A stretch of 64,000 bases of DNA from Manduca sexta (taxonomy: Eukaryota > Arthropoda > Insecta > Lepidoptera > Sphingidae), in the NCBI RefSeq assembly GCF_014839805.1, contig NC_051138.1, forward strand, positions 3,160,983 to 3,224,982, in the 5' to 3' direction. The notes under the pieces were generated by a model, which saw only the letters and a list, made by a program, of their open reading frames with translations, was not told the origin of the DNA and ran no database searches. The translations under genes and the position numbers were made by a program. This document shows, in pieces, positions 34,719 through 50,592 of this stretch. Within the stretch, counting starts at the first letter, position 1, and every line of letters starts with the position of its first letter.

Positions 34719-37700
34719 TCAATCTAAGTCATTTCCAGGCGAGTTAGACTTTATCCTCCTAGCTCGCAGCCTGACCAGCGGTCTGGGTCGGTTGCGCGGA
34801 GGGTCGGCTGTGGCGGCGGCCGCGTACTGCGCGTCCAAGCAGCAACGCGTGTCACCTTCCAGCAGGCCTGACGTGTGGGGACAGAACGGCGCCGTATAGT
34901 CTTCGAGGCAGTATGCTCCTGATGCCCTGGACATTGCAAATTATTTTAATTATTTGTTGTTGTATGGAACCATCCCATATAAACACATATGTTTAGGTAA
35001 AGCAATACATTTCGGTAATTAGGTAATTTTGCTAAAAAACAAATCACCCTCAACCAGTTTACAGTAGTCTTGAAAGATCTGAAAATACGAAATTTGCCAA
35101 AAGATACTGGTAATATTTATAATACCTAGTAGGTATCAATGCTTAAAAGACAAATATCCAAAATCGTAAAATGAAAAACATGCTTACGTCATGGGCGCGG
35201 GCTGCCCCACGGGCACGGGCAGCGCGGCGGCGCGCGCGGGCGGCACGCGCACCGAGCAGCGCCGCCCGCACGGCGCCGCCGCGCGCGCCCGGAACAGGCT
35301 CTCCGCCTGGTAGCAGATCGACCAGATGTGGCTGCACAACGCCTCGTCTGTAACAACACATCCATAACTATCCTGTTTTACTAACTTGACATTTAACCTT
35401 ATCTTACTAATATTATAAATGCGAAAGTTGGTACATATGTTTAGATCGATGTTTCTAAGAAGTAAACGCAAACAATAACGAAACGTATTACAAAATGTCA
35501 CCCACAACAGCCAGCATTATTCTATTGAGCGTCAAAAAAGGATAAAAAACAAAAGATTCTAAACAAAAAAAAATTGCTCAGGCATTTTATTCCTAACTAT
35601 AGACTACATTTTGCCTAACCTATATCTGATGCAGACTTAACAGCTCTCAAAATAGTGGATGTGAATATCCTAATCGCACAGAGGAAACTTACTCGGCGTA
35701 TCCTCGCAGTAGGGTTGGCTGCGTCCTCCATTAAGACAAAAGTCAGCGTGGCCGAGCCTAGCCGCCTCGCCGTACCTGCCCGCGTTCGTGTGCAGCACGT
35801 GCACCGCTCGCGCGTCCCCCGGGTCCAGCCGCAGCGCCGGCGCGGATCTGATCAGCGGACGCGCGGGGTCCAGTCCTGAGGAAATTTTAAAATTTAGTGA
35901 TTACGTGATTTTATCTGCTTAAGTTTTGGTTCTTCTAAAACTTATTTCGTGTTTCTGCCACTCTCACAGAATTAAAACATCGGACAACTCTACTGACTAC
36001 CTACATTTATTTCTTATATTAGGTATTAATGGCTGATATAGGAAAACTGCTAATAGTAAGTCTAGTTTTGGTTCTTCCAAAACTTATTTATTGTTTCTGC
36101 CTACTCCTACAAAATTAAAACATCGGGAAACTCTACCGAACGCCTACATTCACTCTATATCTTAAGATATTAGGTATTAATGGCGGACATAGGAAAATAG
36201 TACCAAACTTCTAAATAAAGTAGGTACTTTAAACTTCACAATTATATAATCAGTGCACTGTAATTACCTAGGTAATTACTCAGTTGGCCCAGAAACATTA
36301 ATCGATAAGGTTTTGTGTATCGGCCAGGAACCATATTCGTTGAGACTACAAATTAGCCGCATAGCCCCCAGACACGTCATGATCTATCCAGCTAAAAAAT
36401 TTTGATCTTATATTGGACCCAATGTTTAGTTTTAGAACGATGATAATTGATTACTATATTGTAGATACTCTCTCATTTTATGGGGGTGTCTCTCATCAAG
36501 AGTTTGTCACTCAGATCGGATCGTCTCTACTGCCTTCCTATATGTATAGTAACTAATAAGTATTACTTGACAAAAACGTAGATATCTATGTAGATAAGTG
36601 ATACTTATTAAGTACTTACCAAAAACCAATAAACAACTACTTACCAATAATCCTATTAAGCCTGAAGGTGAGATAGTTGGCGATGATGCCGCACAGATGC
36701 GCGCCGAGCGAGTGTCCCACGCAGGTGAGGGTGTCGGGCCGGAGACCAGCTCGGCGGAGCGTGGCGAGGGCTTCAGCGGCACATCGCGCTACTGGGCGCA
36801 GGTTGTGTACAGCCGCCACGTAACACGGCGGCTGGCACAGCGCGCCCCAGTCCAACATGAATACGTTGTACCCTCCGCGACGAAGGTACGCTGGACATAG
36901 CGTTACATGAATTGGGTCGTAATATATATGTATATTTTTTTATTATTATCAGACCCCGAGGGAAACCTGCGAATGAGATACTGGGATCCCCTGGCTTAGC
37001 TACTGCAGGGCCTTGGAGGAAAATTGGGAGGGGATATCTGGGCAAGGGAAGTGTAGGAGAAGGAAAAGGAACCCTCTTAGGATGAGCGGAGGAGAGAAGG
37101 CCATTAAATGATCGCGAGCCCTCATAGGCATTAATGTGTAGTTACTACCATGAGGTATAGGTATACACACTGTACTGTGTACCTACCCCTGTCCCCTCGT
37201 GCATGGACGTGCATTCGGTGTGAGGACCGAGCGTACAAGAATTGTCTCGGGGAGTGTAATGATATTAAACACCATCAGTTTTCAAGTTACCCGGCAATCT
37301 GTAAGTGATATGTTTATAGTATGAACTGGAATGCTTGACCAAGGTGGAACTAAGGTGCTCAAGAATATTAAACAACGTAGAGCGGTACCATTGGTTTTGT
37401 ATTTCCACAACATTTAATTATGTACGTTTTCTATAATTGAACATACCTACCTACATCTTAGTTTGAAACGTTCAATTTTTTTTACCAAACGCAGTCAGAC
37501 CCGTCGTGAGGTAAGCTATGTATACAGGTACTAACGACTGTTACTGCACCAATACATTGTTATTGACAAATCCAGCACTCGTATGCTACTGCATTGCGCC
37601 GATACTGTATTACAACAGCATCGGGTTCATTGACTCGCATTGCATCGTGTTATGGCGGAGAAAGCCGTGGGATTCCGCCGGTGCGCCACCACCGGTGACA

Positions 37701-40700
37701 ACATGGTGACTAAACTTCGACACAGCGCGAAAATACAAACCACTTTCACCTTCGTTCCACGAGAATATTCCAGAAACAATGCGTCGACGCGAGGAAAATT
37801 TTAATCAATAAGATTTCCTTCCGGTGTCATGTTATGAATATACAAATGCTCGGTTGCATTGTAATGTCATCAAATTTCTTAAACGCTGGCTTTCCAAAAT
37901 TACGATAACGACTTCACGTAACTGATAATGTAATGCATGTAAATGTTGTTTGTTACTTCATTGTCGTTTCCAGTTTATATTTTTAAACGTAGTAAAACAG
38001 TAAGTATCTCAATTAAAGTCTGTTTTCTTAATGAATCCGGTATAAATACACTGACTTGAAAAGTGAAGAAAGTTGTTACTTGTTCGTCTTGTTAATGCCA
38101 TTAAGATTTTATCGTGAGGCTGGATGAATGAATAAATTATGAAGCAATACGTAATTTATCATATCGACACATACGAAGATTAAGGAATTAAATCATTAAT
38201 TATAATTTATAGGCATATTCTTAAACTTCATATTACGATCGACAACATTTTGAATCTCATAATGCTTATAAATACCTACATTTCCAAGTTTTAAGTAATG
38301 CTTACCATCTCTCAGCACGCTGATAGGCAGAGTGTCATCACCTCCTGCATATCCGTGGACTAGCAGGATGGTCTCATGCGCCGGTTCCCATCCACTCTGC
38401 CTCAGCCAGTCTTCACTGAAAAGGTCCACCTGCGGGCACAAAAAGTCATTTTAAATTTCTACAATTAAGAATAGTTTAAATAGGTACATAATAATATTAG
38501 CAATATTAATTTTCAGCCGGAGTTGAAAGCAATTAAAGGTCACTTATCAAGCTTAATATTTTCCGTCGATGTAGAGACAGAATTGTAAAATAGCAACTAA
38601 TTTTTGTTCGATCTTCGACAATAAAGACGCATATGGGATAACATCGTCTCTCGCCCTCTGAAAATCAGAATTTGTTATATGTTTTCCGAGTTACAAGTAG
38701 ATTATGAGGACTGACATCAAGCAGATTTTACTACAAACTAGTCGCCGGCATTGCTAAGTGGAAAAATGATGAGATGATAAGATATCAACTTCAACAATCG
38801 ATGTTCCATTCACTTCCTACTAAGTCTTTATTGTTATCAGGTCTGACAGTAAGAAAACAAATAATTACTTACTTAGCCGCCTATTTGATAATGAGGTTGT
38901 ACAAAAAAAAACGCTGTAAAATTTGTAATAAAAATACTCGCAGTTTCACGTATGTTGTGTTATTTAATTTGCCAGTCATTCATTACTTTTCATATTAACC
39001 TTCTCAAGTAATTTTCTTAGCATTTTGTAACATGCATTGTAATTTGTATGAGAAACGTTTAAAAAAATGATGTTTGCAATGATATGTGTTTCACATTTTC
39101 TTGCACATAGTAATTGTTGGTTGGTAAAAATCTAGCAAACAAGATACCTAAATACTTCCAACAATTAGACGTGCTTTGAACCAGCTTACGTATAGACTAT
39201 AGACCATTTATGAATATCGTTCCGAATTCCAAATATGCTTAATCGATTACCTACAACAAATTAGCAGTTTACCAATAAAAAGTGTTAAATCAAATAAAGA
39301 AGACTTTACGTATCTGCTGAAACCGATGTGTTTAGTTATTGAAAATGTCAAAACAGGATTATTAATTCGGTCACCGTTCCTACGTTTGAAGGTCATAAGG
39401 TTTGACCTAAAACGTTCTGTTTAGGCTACGCATCGTGAGTGCAATACAGCACCGTAGAAGGAGGCCGGGGCTACCTCGAGGACGAATAGCGGTATATCGT
39501 ACGCATTCCTAGCTCACCGTGACAGACTGACACCATTCATTTTCGAATCTGATTGTTTTGTGGAAAGATATGATATTGTAGTTAAATAATTTTTTTATGA
39601 TCTCCAATTTATAATTGGATTTACTTGGATTCGTAACCGTATTAAGCTATTATAAACATTATATACTATTTACGTATTCCTATCATTATAATAAGATAGC
39701 ATTTGAGGGTTAGTTCAGAGGGTTTAATATGATTTGTCACATCTACGGATACATAGATACATCTATGTATTTCATTAGATAATTATTGGACTACACTATC
39801 ATTGTGGGTTTAGATCGCGGTTTCAGTATCTAGTGGTTAAGCGTTTACATACATAGGCAGTCGCCGATCGCCAGTCGGTATTGTAAATTGAAATACATGA
39901 ATTGTTTGCAGCATTTACCTGATAGCTCGATAAGGCAAATTAGGTTAGTTATGCTTGCAGCTCTATTGAAGGAGTCGGAGTGCATAATCGGGTTTTTAAA
40001 ATAAATTCCGACTGTCCGTAACTTTCTGTGCGAAACGGCTTACCGCTGTTTAACCAAAACAATATAGTCAACAATACAGCCACTTTCTCACAGTAATCAG
40101 CATTGCCCACATGACTGGCTGCGATAATGATGGCGGTAGTACATAAATACATGTTCAATATTGATATTGTGCAATAAACTATAAAGATATAATTTATCTT
40201 CTAATGCCTAATGATTTTCGTAAAGGCTATCGCTACGCTCGCAACTTGCGTGTTTGTTACAGTTGACAGAATTTGACCGTGTGCTGCTTTCTTTGATTTA
40301 ATGATCAATAATTAATTACTGGCAAATATCACGGTAACATTATCTTGGATAAATTTATTAAGAACACGAATCTTTGCACTTATGGTGGGTCGCTCTTTGA
40401 GGAGGACTATCTGGGAAGATACCACCGCAATGTCTATGTCCACTACCAATTAGCACTGTGTATGTGTATTCAGCAGTGGCGAAGTCCATACAACCCGATA
40501 TGGACCCTTTATGTAAAATGTAAGTATCATTAGAATGATTTGCAGACCGCATTCATGCATATTAGTACCTATGTATATGTTGTGTAGAGTTCTTTTTCAG
40601 AAAATTTCACCATTTGCCACTGGCATCCAGTAATACAACAGCACTGTTGTGATCCGGTTACTGGATACGTAGTTTGAAGGATATTATTAAACCAGGGTAA

Positions 40701-41760
40701 TTACTGGGAATTACGTAGCTTAACATATGTTTAAAGGTATCATTGGAGTGGCACACAGTCTTTTAACATTCAAAGTTCTGTATAGTGTTGCTTCTGTTTA
40801 TGGGTGGTCATATCACTCCTGGAAGCAGCATGCTATTCGCGTCATTCAACTGCAATAAAAAAACCAGCGTGATAGTTGCGAGTGGACTGCCAACAATCAC
40901 TTTATTTGTTGGCGCGTGATAGAGTCGCACTTAAAATCTTCACGATGCGAATAAAATAGTTAGCGTATTTCGAATGTACTAACTTTAAATGTTCAAACAT
41001 TATTATAATGAAAGAAGAGGTATATTAAGTTTTTTTTAATTGATTATCCCTGTATAAAATTAAGACAATCCCGGACATCTTTCAATCTAAGTTTGTTCTG
41101 GGAGAAGTATGTATGAGATTGGAGTTTTACCCTTGAACAAGAATTATTTAGACATCTCCGTTTTACGGTGACTCACTTGATTTCTTAATTATTTTGCACA
41201 CAAAATATTGCCTTAAAAATAAATACCAAGGTAGGTACCGACTGCCTCGATTTGGGACACGTGACACAACATAACTATGTTTGCTTTTTTCGCAAGTCTA
41301 ATAATGCAGCAATGTTTTATGCAAATATACTAGGAGGGTTATATTTTGTGGCCGATTGGCTTATTATATCTATTGTACACAATATTTTAAGTGAACTTAA
41401 ATTATTTGGATACTAATTTAATTCCAGGACAAATTTTAACACAATATGACTTCTCTATACAAGACCATAACTAGACCAAACAAGCATTTCGCAATCGCAA
41501 CTTATCGTTTGTATGTAATTTTGTTTTTATAATATCTCTTTATGCGCATATGTTACGCGAGAGACAAGAAAGCAAATACTGGATAACAATATGTTTGTGA
41601 GTTTTCTTTGTTATTATCCTTTCATAGTAATGTAGGCAAATTTTTTCATTACATTAAAAATATCTGGATTATGCTTATCTAATTTAAACTAAGTGAATAT
41701 TTAGTCCTATACTACTATATAGGACTAAGTAATAACATTGGCTTTATCGTCAAACTCATA

Positions 41761-41838
<78 letters not shown>

Positions 41839-44210
41839 TGGGTTATATGAAAATTTATCATATATACCCCCTTATTCATAGACGTTTTTTATCAAAGGAC
41901 TTGTTATCAGAGCATTGCTGTGATAACAAGTCTGTTTCTCAGTGCTGGCGGCATGGCAGCCTTGGCAGTGCGTAGACATAGGGCCGTTGTGATTGGCTAA
42001 TATTGAGGTACAACTTGAATCTAGTTGGCTGTCAGATAAACAAAGCGGAACAAACAGCAAGCCGTCAGATAAACAAAGCTGAGAAACAGACTTGTTATCA
42101 CACCAATGCTCCGTTCTTAGATAAATAACGTCTATGAATAAGGGAGATAATATGAATAGAAATACTTACGACTCTTTTCACAGGCTCCGCTTCAGTGTAG
42201 AGATGTAGGTTGACTTCGGAGTCTGGACACGGCTCGCGCTCGCGCCTCCACACGCAGTCCTCAAACGTAGCGTTGTATGCTTCGTTGTGGAGTAGAAGAG
42301 CATCTTTGATTGGGTGACGATCTCTCTCACTTGCTGAGTCTAAGAAGATAAGTACTTTCTTAAATAGTTTACATTTTCAGGTTCTAGAATTTACATTTAG
42401 CGAAAGCATTAAAAATAATATTTATTAGTTTGCTCATTCAGCCCACATGAAGGTATCTTTTTGATATAAAGTACTCAAAAAATATAATACAAGTGACTCA
42501 AGCATGGTTTGAGTATTTAATATTGATGTAATTTTTTGTATTAGTTTATAGATTTTTTATCCTTTTCAAAGTGATACCTTTCGATAGCTGTGATGTTCGT
42601 GTAGTTAAAAAACTCATCACTAAACTGAGATCCTGAAATGTAGGTATTCGGACTACATGTAGTCTCCAAATGTATCTAAACTGATATTACAATCTGCTGT
42701 GTTGGCCTTAAACGACGCGGGGCTTCAGGCAAAAATAAAAGAAACTCGACGTGAGGCCCTAGGTGCAAACAAAAAACTGAGGCTTGGCCTCACGCGGAGC
42801 AAAAGAAAGAATCCCGGTTTTAATAGTTTCGTCGATAAAATCGTAATAAAAGCACCTCTAAGGCACCGCGTGAGGCCTCTATAAGCGCGATTCCCCGAAC
42901 GGTTGGCCAGTTCGTCTGCCCCTAATGCCGCCCTTGACGATCTGTTCCACAAGGGTAGCTAATATTTCTAAACCACCAACCCACGACGACGACAAAGTTG
43001 TCCGCTGGTTAACCTTTTTCTAGTGCCAGTTATAAAATTAGCCTTTTGAGTTGATTTAACATATTTGTGTTGCGTAACCAGTCGCTGCATCAGACAAGTT
43101 GTGCACCATATCGGATATTATAATAGCATACTGGTTTTTCGTTATTTATCTTAAAATGTCAAACGAAGAGAAATCAAGAGGATTTAGAGCTATTAATAAA
43201 TTATGATATTTTTAATCTACCTCGTTGATGTATATGAAAATTATCTAAAAATGTTTATAGTATTTAAGTTTTATAATTTATTCCTGTAGAAATAATCAAT
43301 AAAAATTTGTAGCAACCAAAAATGTTATTTAAGTGTATATAAACTAGACTTAAAATGAGGTAAAGTTAAGAGTCATGATTATTGACATACTTACTGTTTA
43401 AATGTATAAATTGGGCAAATATTAATAAAAATATTATCATATTATCAAATTGATATTATTTCATAATACAAGTAATCTAAATGCTTTGTAATGGTTCCGA
43501 GAATGTTAGGAAACTGTTATCGGTCTTGATAGTGAATCTCCTCTCTGTTCGCGTAATGATTTTGATAAAGAAATTTAGTTTGAAGATAAGTAAATATCAT
43601 TATAATTGTTTGATATGAGATGGATTGTGTAAAAAGATTTCCTACAGAGACTCGTCATGTAGAGCGCTTAGAGTCGCTACAGGATATGTAATGGAAAAAT
43701 ATAAAAAAACATTGACTCTACATAAAGGTTTTGCAGTATTTCCAAAAATCACTTAAAAAGTATCAAGGTTAGAAATAAGAGTAGCTAAATACACGATAAG
43801 TGTTAAATATAAATTAATTAAGCACTCTAGACCTAAGCACGATTACGAACCGTCGAATATGTGCCATATGGATTTATTCGATACTTCAATATATTATTCT
43901 CCTTACCCTTTTATAGTGTCAATTATTATAGTCTGCTTAAATGATTGTTAATTGTATCTATATTTTTCTAATAACATTTCCGAATCACCATACCAAGGAG
44001 AAAATTATTCAAAGGATGTATTTAAAAACCTCAAATTATACTTAGTTCATGACCACCACAAATAAAAAAGAAAAAAAAAACATGATCCAAAAAATATCAC
44101 TTTCCAAAAATAAACAAAAGCACGGCTCTATCTCAAAATTCGTTTGCCTTACCTGAAGCTAGCGTGACTACGGCCGCAGCCAACAGCAGCGATCGGTACG
44201 CGCGCGCCAT
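34719..44210 (-). CDS. Secreted pancreatic-lipase-family lipase or phospholipase A1
   Basis: Seven exons on the minus strand (44210-44153, 42339-42170, 38429-38306, 36890-36645, 35875-35693, 35347-35188, 34926-34719) join in phase for 382 residues ending in TGA. The ATG opens a signal peptide (MARAYRSLLLAAAVVTLAS). Key motifs in order are the oxyanion strand ILLVHGYAGG (97-106), the nucleophile elbow GHSLG with Ser178, GLDPARP with Asp202, GHADFCLNGG, and CSH with His267. The Ser-to-Asp spacing of 24 equals that of pancreatic lipase, so the triad looks complete. The lid between QPYC and the next Cys is only about eight residues, as in many insect phospholipase A1-like members, so phospholipid or galactolipid may be preferred over triglyceride. 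A GC-rich, Arg-rich tail has no known domain. Substrate is inferred. Confidence 0.9.
35402..35480. repeat. Fragment of the LINE-tail-like repeat family
   Basis: TTACTAATATTATAAATGCG followed by GAAAGTTGGT and TAAGAAGTAAACGC is the typical left part of the family also present at 25045-25292. It lies in the lipase intron between exons 5 and 6. Confidence 0.55.
35922..36203. repeat. Two-copy tandem duplication of about 142 bp
   Basis: AGTTTTGGTTCTTC begins at 35922 and again at 36064. Both copies continue through ATTAAAACATCGG and ATTAGGTATTAATGGC to ATAGGAAAA. They have diverged by scattered substitutions and small indels. The duplication lies in the lipase intron between exons 4 and 5. Confidence 0.8.
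36891..38305. other. Lipase intron between exons 3 and 4
   Basis: 1.4 kb without recognised genes. A GC-richer block at about 36950-37280 (AGACCCCGAGGGAAACCTGC, GGGATCCCCTGGCTTAGC) looks like a fragment of an interspersed element, but no protein could be read. Confidence 0.35.
40380..40863 (+). repeat. SINE-like element, second copy, interrupted by a MITE
   Basis: ATACCACCGCAATGTCTATG and then, beyond a 149-bp insertion, CACTGTTGTGATCCGG, GTAATTACTGGGAATTACG and an A-rich end near 40857-40863 follow the order seen at 30065-30370. Confidence 0.55.
40474..40622. mobile_element. Candidate hAT-like MITE inserted in a SINE
   Basis: The left end CAGTGGCGAAG and right end TTTGCCACTG are imperfect inverted repeats. 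They are flanked by GTATTCAG (40466-40473) and GCATCCAG (40623-40630), eight bases that differ by two transitions and so resemble an aged 8-bp hAT target duplication. A relative lies at 48101-48262. Confidence 0.55.
41763..41835. repeat. (TA)n microsatellite
   Basis: An uninterrupted alternation of A and T of about 73 bases directly upstream of the foldback MITE. It is likely polymorphic in length. Confidence 0.95.
41869..42144. mobile_element. Foldback MITE with long terminal inverted repeats
   Basis: CCCTTATTCATAGACGTT at the left is repeated inverted at the right end. The similarity continues inward through GTGATAACAAGTCTGTTTCT, giving arms of about 85 bases around a short centre. No coding capacity. 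The terminal CCCTTATTCATA is familiar from abundant lepidopteran MITEs. Target duplication is unclear. It abuts lipase exon 2 by about 25 bases. Confidence 0.75.
42340..44152. other. Lipase intron 1
   Basis: 1.8 kb without coding sequence. A GC-rich block at about 42700-42960 has related strings in both orientations: GGCCTCACGCGG at about 42786 and CCGCGTGAGGCC at about 42867 can pair as a stem. Its small ORFs on both strands look like chance. Confidence 0.45.
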
Positions 44211-47087
<2,877 letters not shown>

Positions 47088-48511
47088 TTATAGTGGACAT
47101 CTAAAGAGTGCTATATGATATATTTATTGCTTAGTATAAATGGAGATCGATAATCGAAAGACAACGAACCTGTGTGAGAAAATTGTTAAAGTCGTTTACG
47201 ACGCGGTTGGAATCTGTTGATTGAGTTTGAGGTCACAAAAGGCGTGTTGCCTCGTGACCCAAAGAGCGGAGTTATGTATCGACCTTGTTTATAAATCCAA
47301 ACATAACAGTTACTTTAAATATGTTTATCGCTAAGTTTGTTGTGTGACTTTGCCAAGTTCCAATAAGACTTAATTTAATGTTTTTAACAAAAAGTACAAA
47401 ATTAGATATTTTAAACGTTAATTGTAGTACTTTAAGTTTCATTTGTTTCCGATTTGCTTCGCTTTATTAAAAAAAAAACTACATCAAGTAGTTAGAGACA
47501 CAGAAATTATTGATTATTGTTAATAGTTTGAATTATGTACTATCAGTTTGACCTAATGAGAGGCTATACCATAGTGGTCACAAAGTATGATTTGAAAATA
47601 GTTGCGGTTGTTAATTTCAGCTTTCGAAGTCTAAACCTTTGTTACTGCATACACAAGCACTATTGATACTTTTTTGTCAATTTTATGGCATATATTCTAA
47701 AAAATACTACGTTGTTATTTGTAAGGCGTCTTGATTTCATTTTTAAGAGTCTGTGATTTTTGCCTGAACTGGTTTGTAGAAATCCTTCCTAATTTAAAGC
47801 GATCTTGCCTTGCAGCAGTTTTTAAAATGCAATTTTTTTTATAAAATTAATATGAAAACATAGTTAATTGCCTTGCCTCATGCTTAGCATCTAGTCAGCA
47901 ACGTATGAACTTCATGTACAACCTATAATTTAATTTATACCGTCTCATCGTTTAGTGTTTGCTTGCTCGAATTCTATGTGTTGTAACTTGTAAAGCGTTA
48001 TTAATTTATTTAGACATGAACAATAATAAACAACTTATTACTGTTTCAGATATTTTCATTGCAATAAGCATTGCACGTTTAATTTAAGTGGATAGTCAGT
48101 CAGTGGCGAAGACTTCATATGACCCGATTCCCGCCGCCTTTTTCTTAATTTACGGAAAATCTAATTATCATTAGAACGATTTGCAGACCGCATTCATGCA
48201 TATTAGTAACTATATTAAGTTGTATCGGGTTCCCTTTCAAAAAAATTTACCCTTCGCCACTGGTAGGTATTCTTTGTTTATAAAGTTTAATAAGTTGAAG
48301 AAAAAACTCTACGTCTGTGCAATTACTCGTAATACGAAGCTATATAGTTAACTTCAGCGCGAAACTCATTAACAAAACATTATAATAGATATGGATACTC
48401 ATTAAATACATGACACTAGTCAAACATCGTGTCAATAAAATCGAAAGTCAAATTGTATGCGTTGTTGTATGTTGGAATTTGTTTTGCAATAATAAATATT
48501 AATTTGTTAAA
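47088..48511 (+). other. CCDC85 3' UTR and RSPH1 upstream region
   Basis: AATAAA at 48025-48030 suggests a 3' UTR of nearly 1 kb. A MITE-like copy follows at 48101-48262. RSPH1 begins only about 250 bases later, so its promoter lies between or overlaps the repeat. Confidence 0.5.
48101..48262. mobile_element. Candidate hAT-like MITE, second copy
   Basis: CAGTGGCGAAG at the left and CTTCGCCACTG at the right are perfect 11-bp inverted repeats. The interior shares GATTTGCAGACCGCATTCAT with the copy at 40474-40622. No matching 8-bp flanks were found here. It sits between CCDC85 and RSPH1. Confidence 0.7.
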
Positions 48512-50592
48512 ATGGCAGCTGAAGAAAAGGGTGAAGGACCAGAGGATGTAGACACTATTGGAGTATATACCTACACTTATTTATTATAGATATACATCAT
48601 TTATAAAATAACCAAGCTTTGACTTTCTTTGTTTCTATTGTAGTATCTATATATACCAAAGATGTAGTCACCTAACCAATTTAGGTACTAGATAAGTGCT
48701 TACTTTTTTATTTACCGAGATAAGTTCCTTGACTTTTTTATCCATATAGTTAGTAATTAAAAAAAAATCCTCGAAACCAATTTAAAATCATGTACTTGTT
48801 TAATTAACCCTCTAAAGACAGTGTGGTAGAGACTACAACCACCCAGCTAGCCGTCGCGCATATAACTAGACTAGTTTATTTTCCCACTACTCCAATATAA
48901 GTTTTATTGATTTTAATATATCAAAAATGCAATATTTATACCTTATTTTTGTCACAAGGTTTATGTAGGCGGACGGAACCCTGACGGCGAAAGGCATGGC
49001 GAAGGCTGGGCCGTTTTGCCAAATGGCGATTTTTACCAAGGTTGCTACTGTCGCGGCATGAGAAGTGGCAAAGGCTTGTATGTGTTCAAGAATGGAGCGC
49101 GATATGAAGGTATTTAAGCTGTATACCAATATAGCGCATGCTCAAGCAGTAGTAGGTACATACCTACGTAGGTACTTGATATAAGTATGTGAGTAGGTCA
49201 CTCTTTGCAAATAAGACTTTCACTAAAACAATGTTACATCAGAGTAATATGTAGAGGCCCATCAGACGCAATATATTGATATAGAGGTGAAAATTGAAAG
49301 GAATAATGCGTAGTTTATGCAATTACTAAATGTAAATTTTGATATAGGTGAATGGCGGCGAGCAATGAAGTATGGAGTCGGCCAAATGCTGTATCCGGAC
49401 GGCTCTCGCTACGAAGGTGACTGGAGACATGACTTGAAACAAGGCTTCGGCGCCTATTACTACCCCAATGGAGACATTTATGAAGGAGCTTGGTTCAAAG
49501 GCAAACGTCATGGTTTGGGGACGTACTTCTTTGCCGAATATCAAGTTAAATTCATGGGCACATGGGTAGAAGGCAGAATTGAGGGGCCTGGGCAGATAAT
49601 ATACCCCCGCGTGAGATACCATGGTTCCTGGTTCAAAGGCATGCCCAAAGGACCTGGTTGTTTTGTCTTCGATACGAACTGCATGCAGCACGGATTCTAT
49701 CTGTTTATCAAAGACCCAGCTTTAGAAGAATATGGCGAAGGAGAGGAAGAGAAAGAAGAGAAGCCGAAAGAGGATAGAATAGAGGAGGGTGGGGAAGAGG
49801 AAATAGAAATTGATGAGACTTTAGGTGAGATAAGTATTTATTTGTGTGATAAGGTTTGCTGCCTGCAAAAGAGGCAAAACTTTGTGTGGTTATTAATATT
49901 TTTTGTTATAAAAAATTAAGCAGCTTTTTTAAATGTGTTATTTTATAAACTTATGAAACTTAAATTACCGAAAAATATTAGTTAACTCTGAATATAGGTA
50001 GAAGCCAAAGTAACTTATACCTTCGAAGATAATTACTACGCAAATCCATAAACATAGTACCTATCATTTACCGATCGTCCAAGTTACAATATTATTCATG
50101 GCATTTATACTTATGTCACACATAATATTATATAAATCTCAGTAGGTAACTTTTCTAGTTTTAATGTCCTTCTAATACAATCCTCCACTCCACTTACTAA
50201 ATAGGTACTGTTTAGCGGGAAAATTCATTAATGTTATGTTAGTTACCTCTCGGATACAAGGATGAAGAACGAGAAAAAAAAATTCATGCAAGAAACTTAC
50301 TGCGAAATAAAAATAATATCATTTTTAAAATAATCTATTCTATCTTTCAGGAAAAATATCAGTATGGCGCGCAAGAAACGTGACTGCGTACATGGCAGAA
50401 TTTTTGCCACCCGAGCCTGTTCCGCTGCCAGTACACGACTCTGTCCCATCCCTTGCTGAAGAGAGCCTGGGAACCGAGGTGATGGCATTCGAAATACCCT
50501 CCGTGGTGGGCGAGGAAGAAGGTGGAGACGACAATGATTCTTGGCTGATGCATCGCCAGAAGTTTTTGGAGGAGACTCAACAGAAAGATTAA
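48512..50592 (+). CDS. RSPH1: Radial spoke head 1 homolog (MORN repeats)
   Basis: Four exons (48512-48562, 48959-49109, 49348-49824, 50351-50592) join in phase for 306 residues; human RSPH1 is of about the same length. Six to seven MORN repeats run from about residue 18 to 180, for example [21 protein letters not shown] and [18 protein letters not shown]. An acidic Glu/Lys stretch and a C-terminal tail with [14 protein letters not shown] follow. RSPH1 belongs to the radial spoke head of motile 9+2 axonemes, so in a moth it should work in sperm flagella. The first exon supplies only 17 residues and was fixed by the phase-0 donor at 48563. Alternative: another MORN protein, but the spacing, length and acidic tail favour RSPH1. 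Confidence 0.88.

Larger units (their letters stand above)
38430..42169. other. Lipase intron between exons 2 and 3, repeat-rich
   Basis: A 3.7-kb intron holding a SINE-like copy (40380-40863) with a nested MITE (40474-40622), a TA dinucleotide run (41763-41835) and a foldback MITE (41869-42144). The rest is AT-rich and without genes. A short Cys-containing ORF at 38774-38998 was considered and rejected. Confidence 0.5.

Noticed and set aside
36598..36900. 100-codon plus-strand frame
   Set aside because: Antisense to lipase exon 4, which has the GHSLG nucleophile motif.
38774..38998. Frame with KKKRCKICNKN resembling a piggyBac C-terminal Cys domain
   Set aside because: Only one Cys pair is present, no transposase domain lies upstream, and no inverted ends were found.
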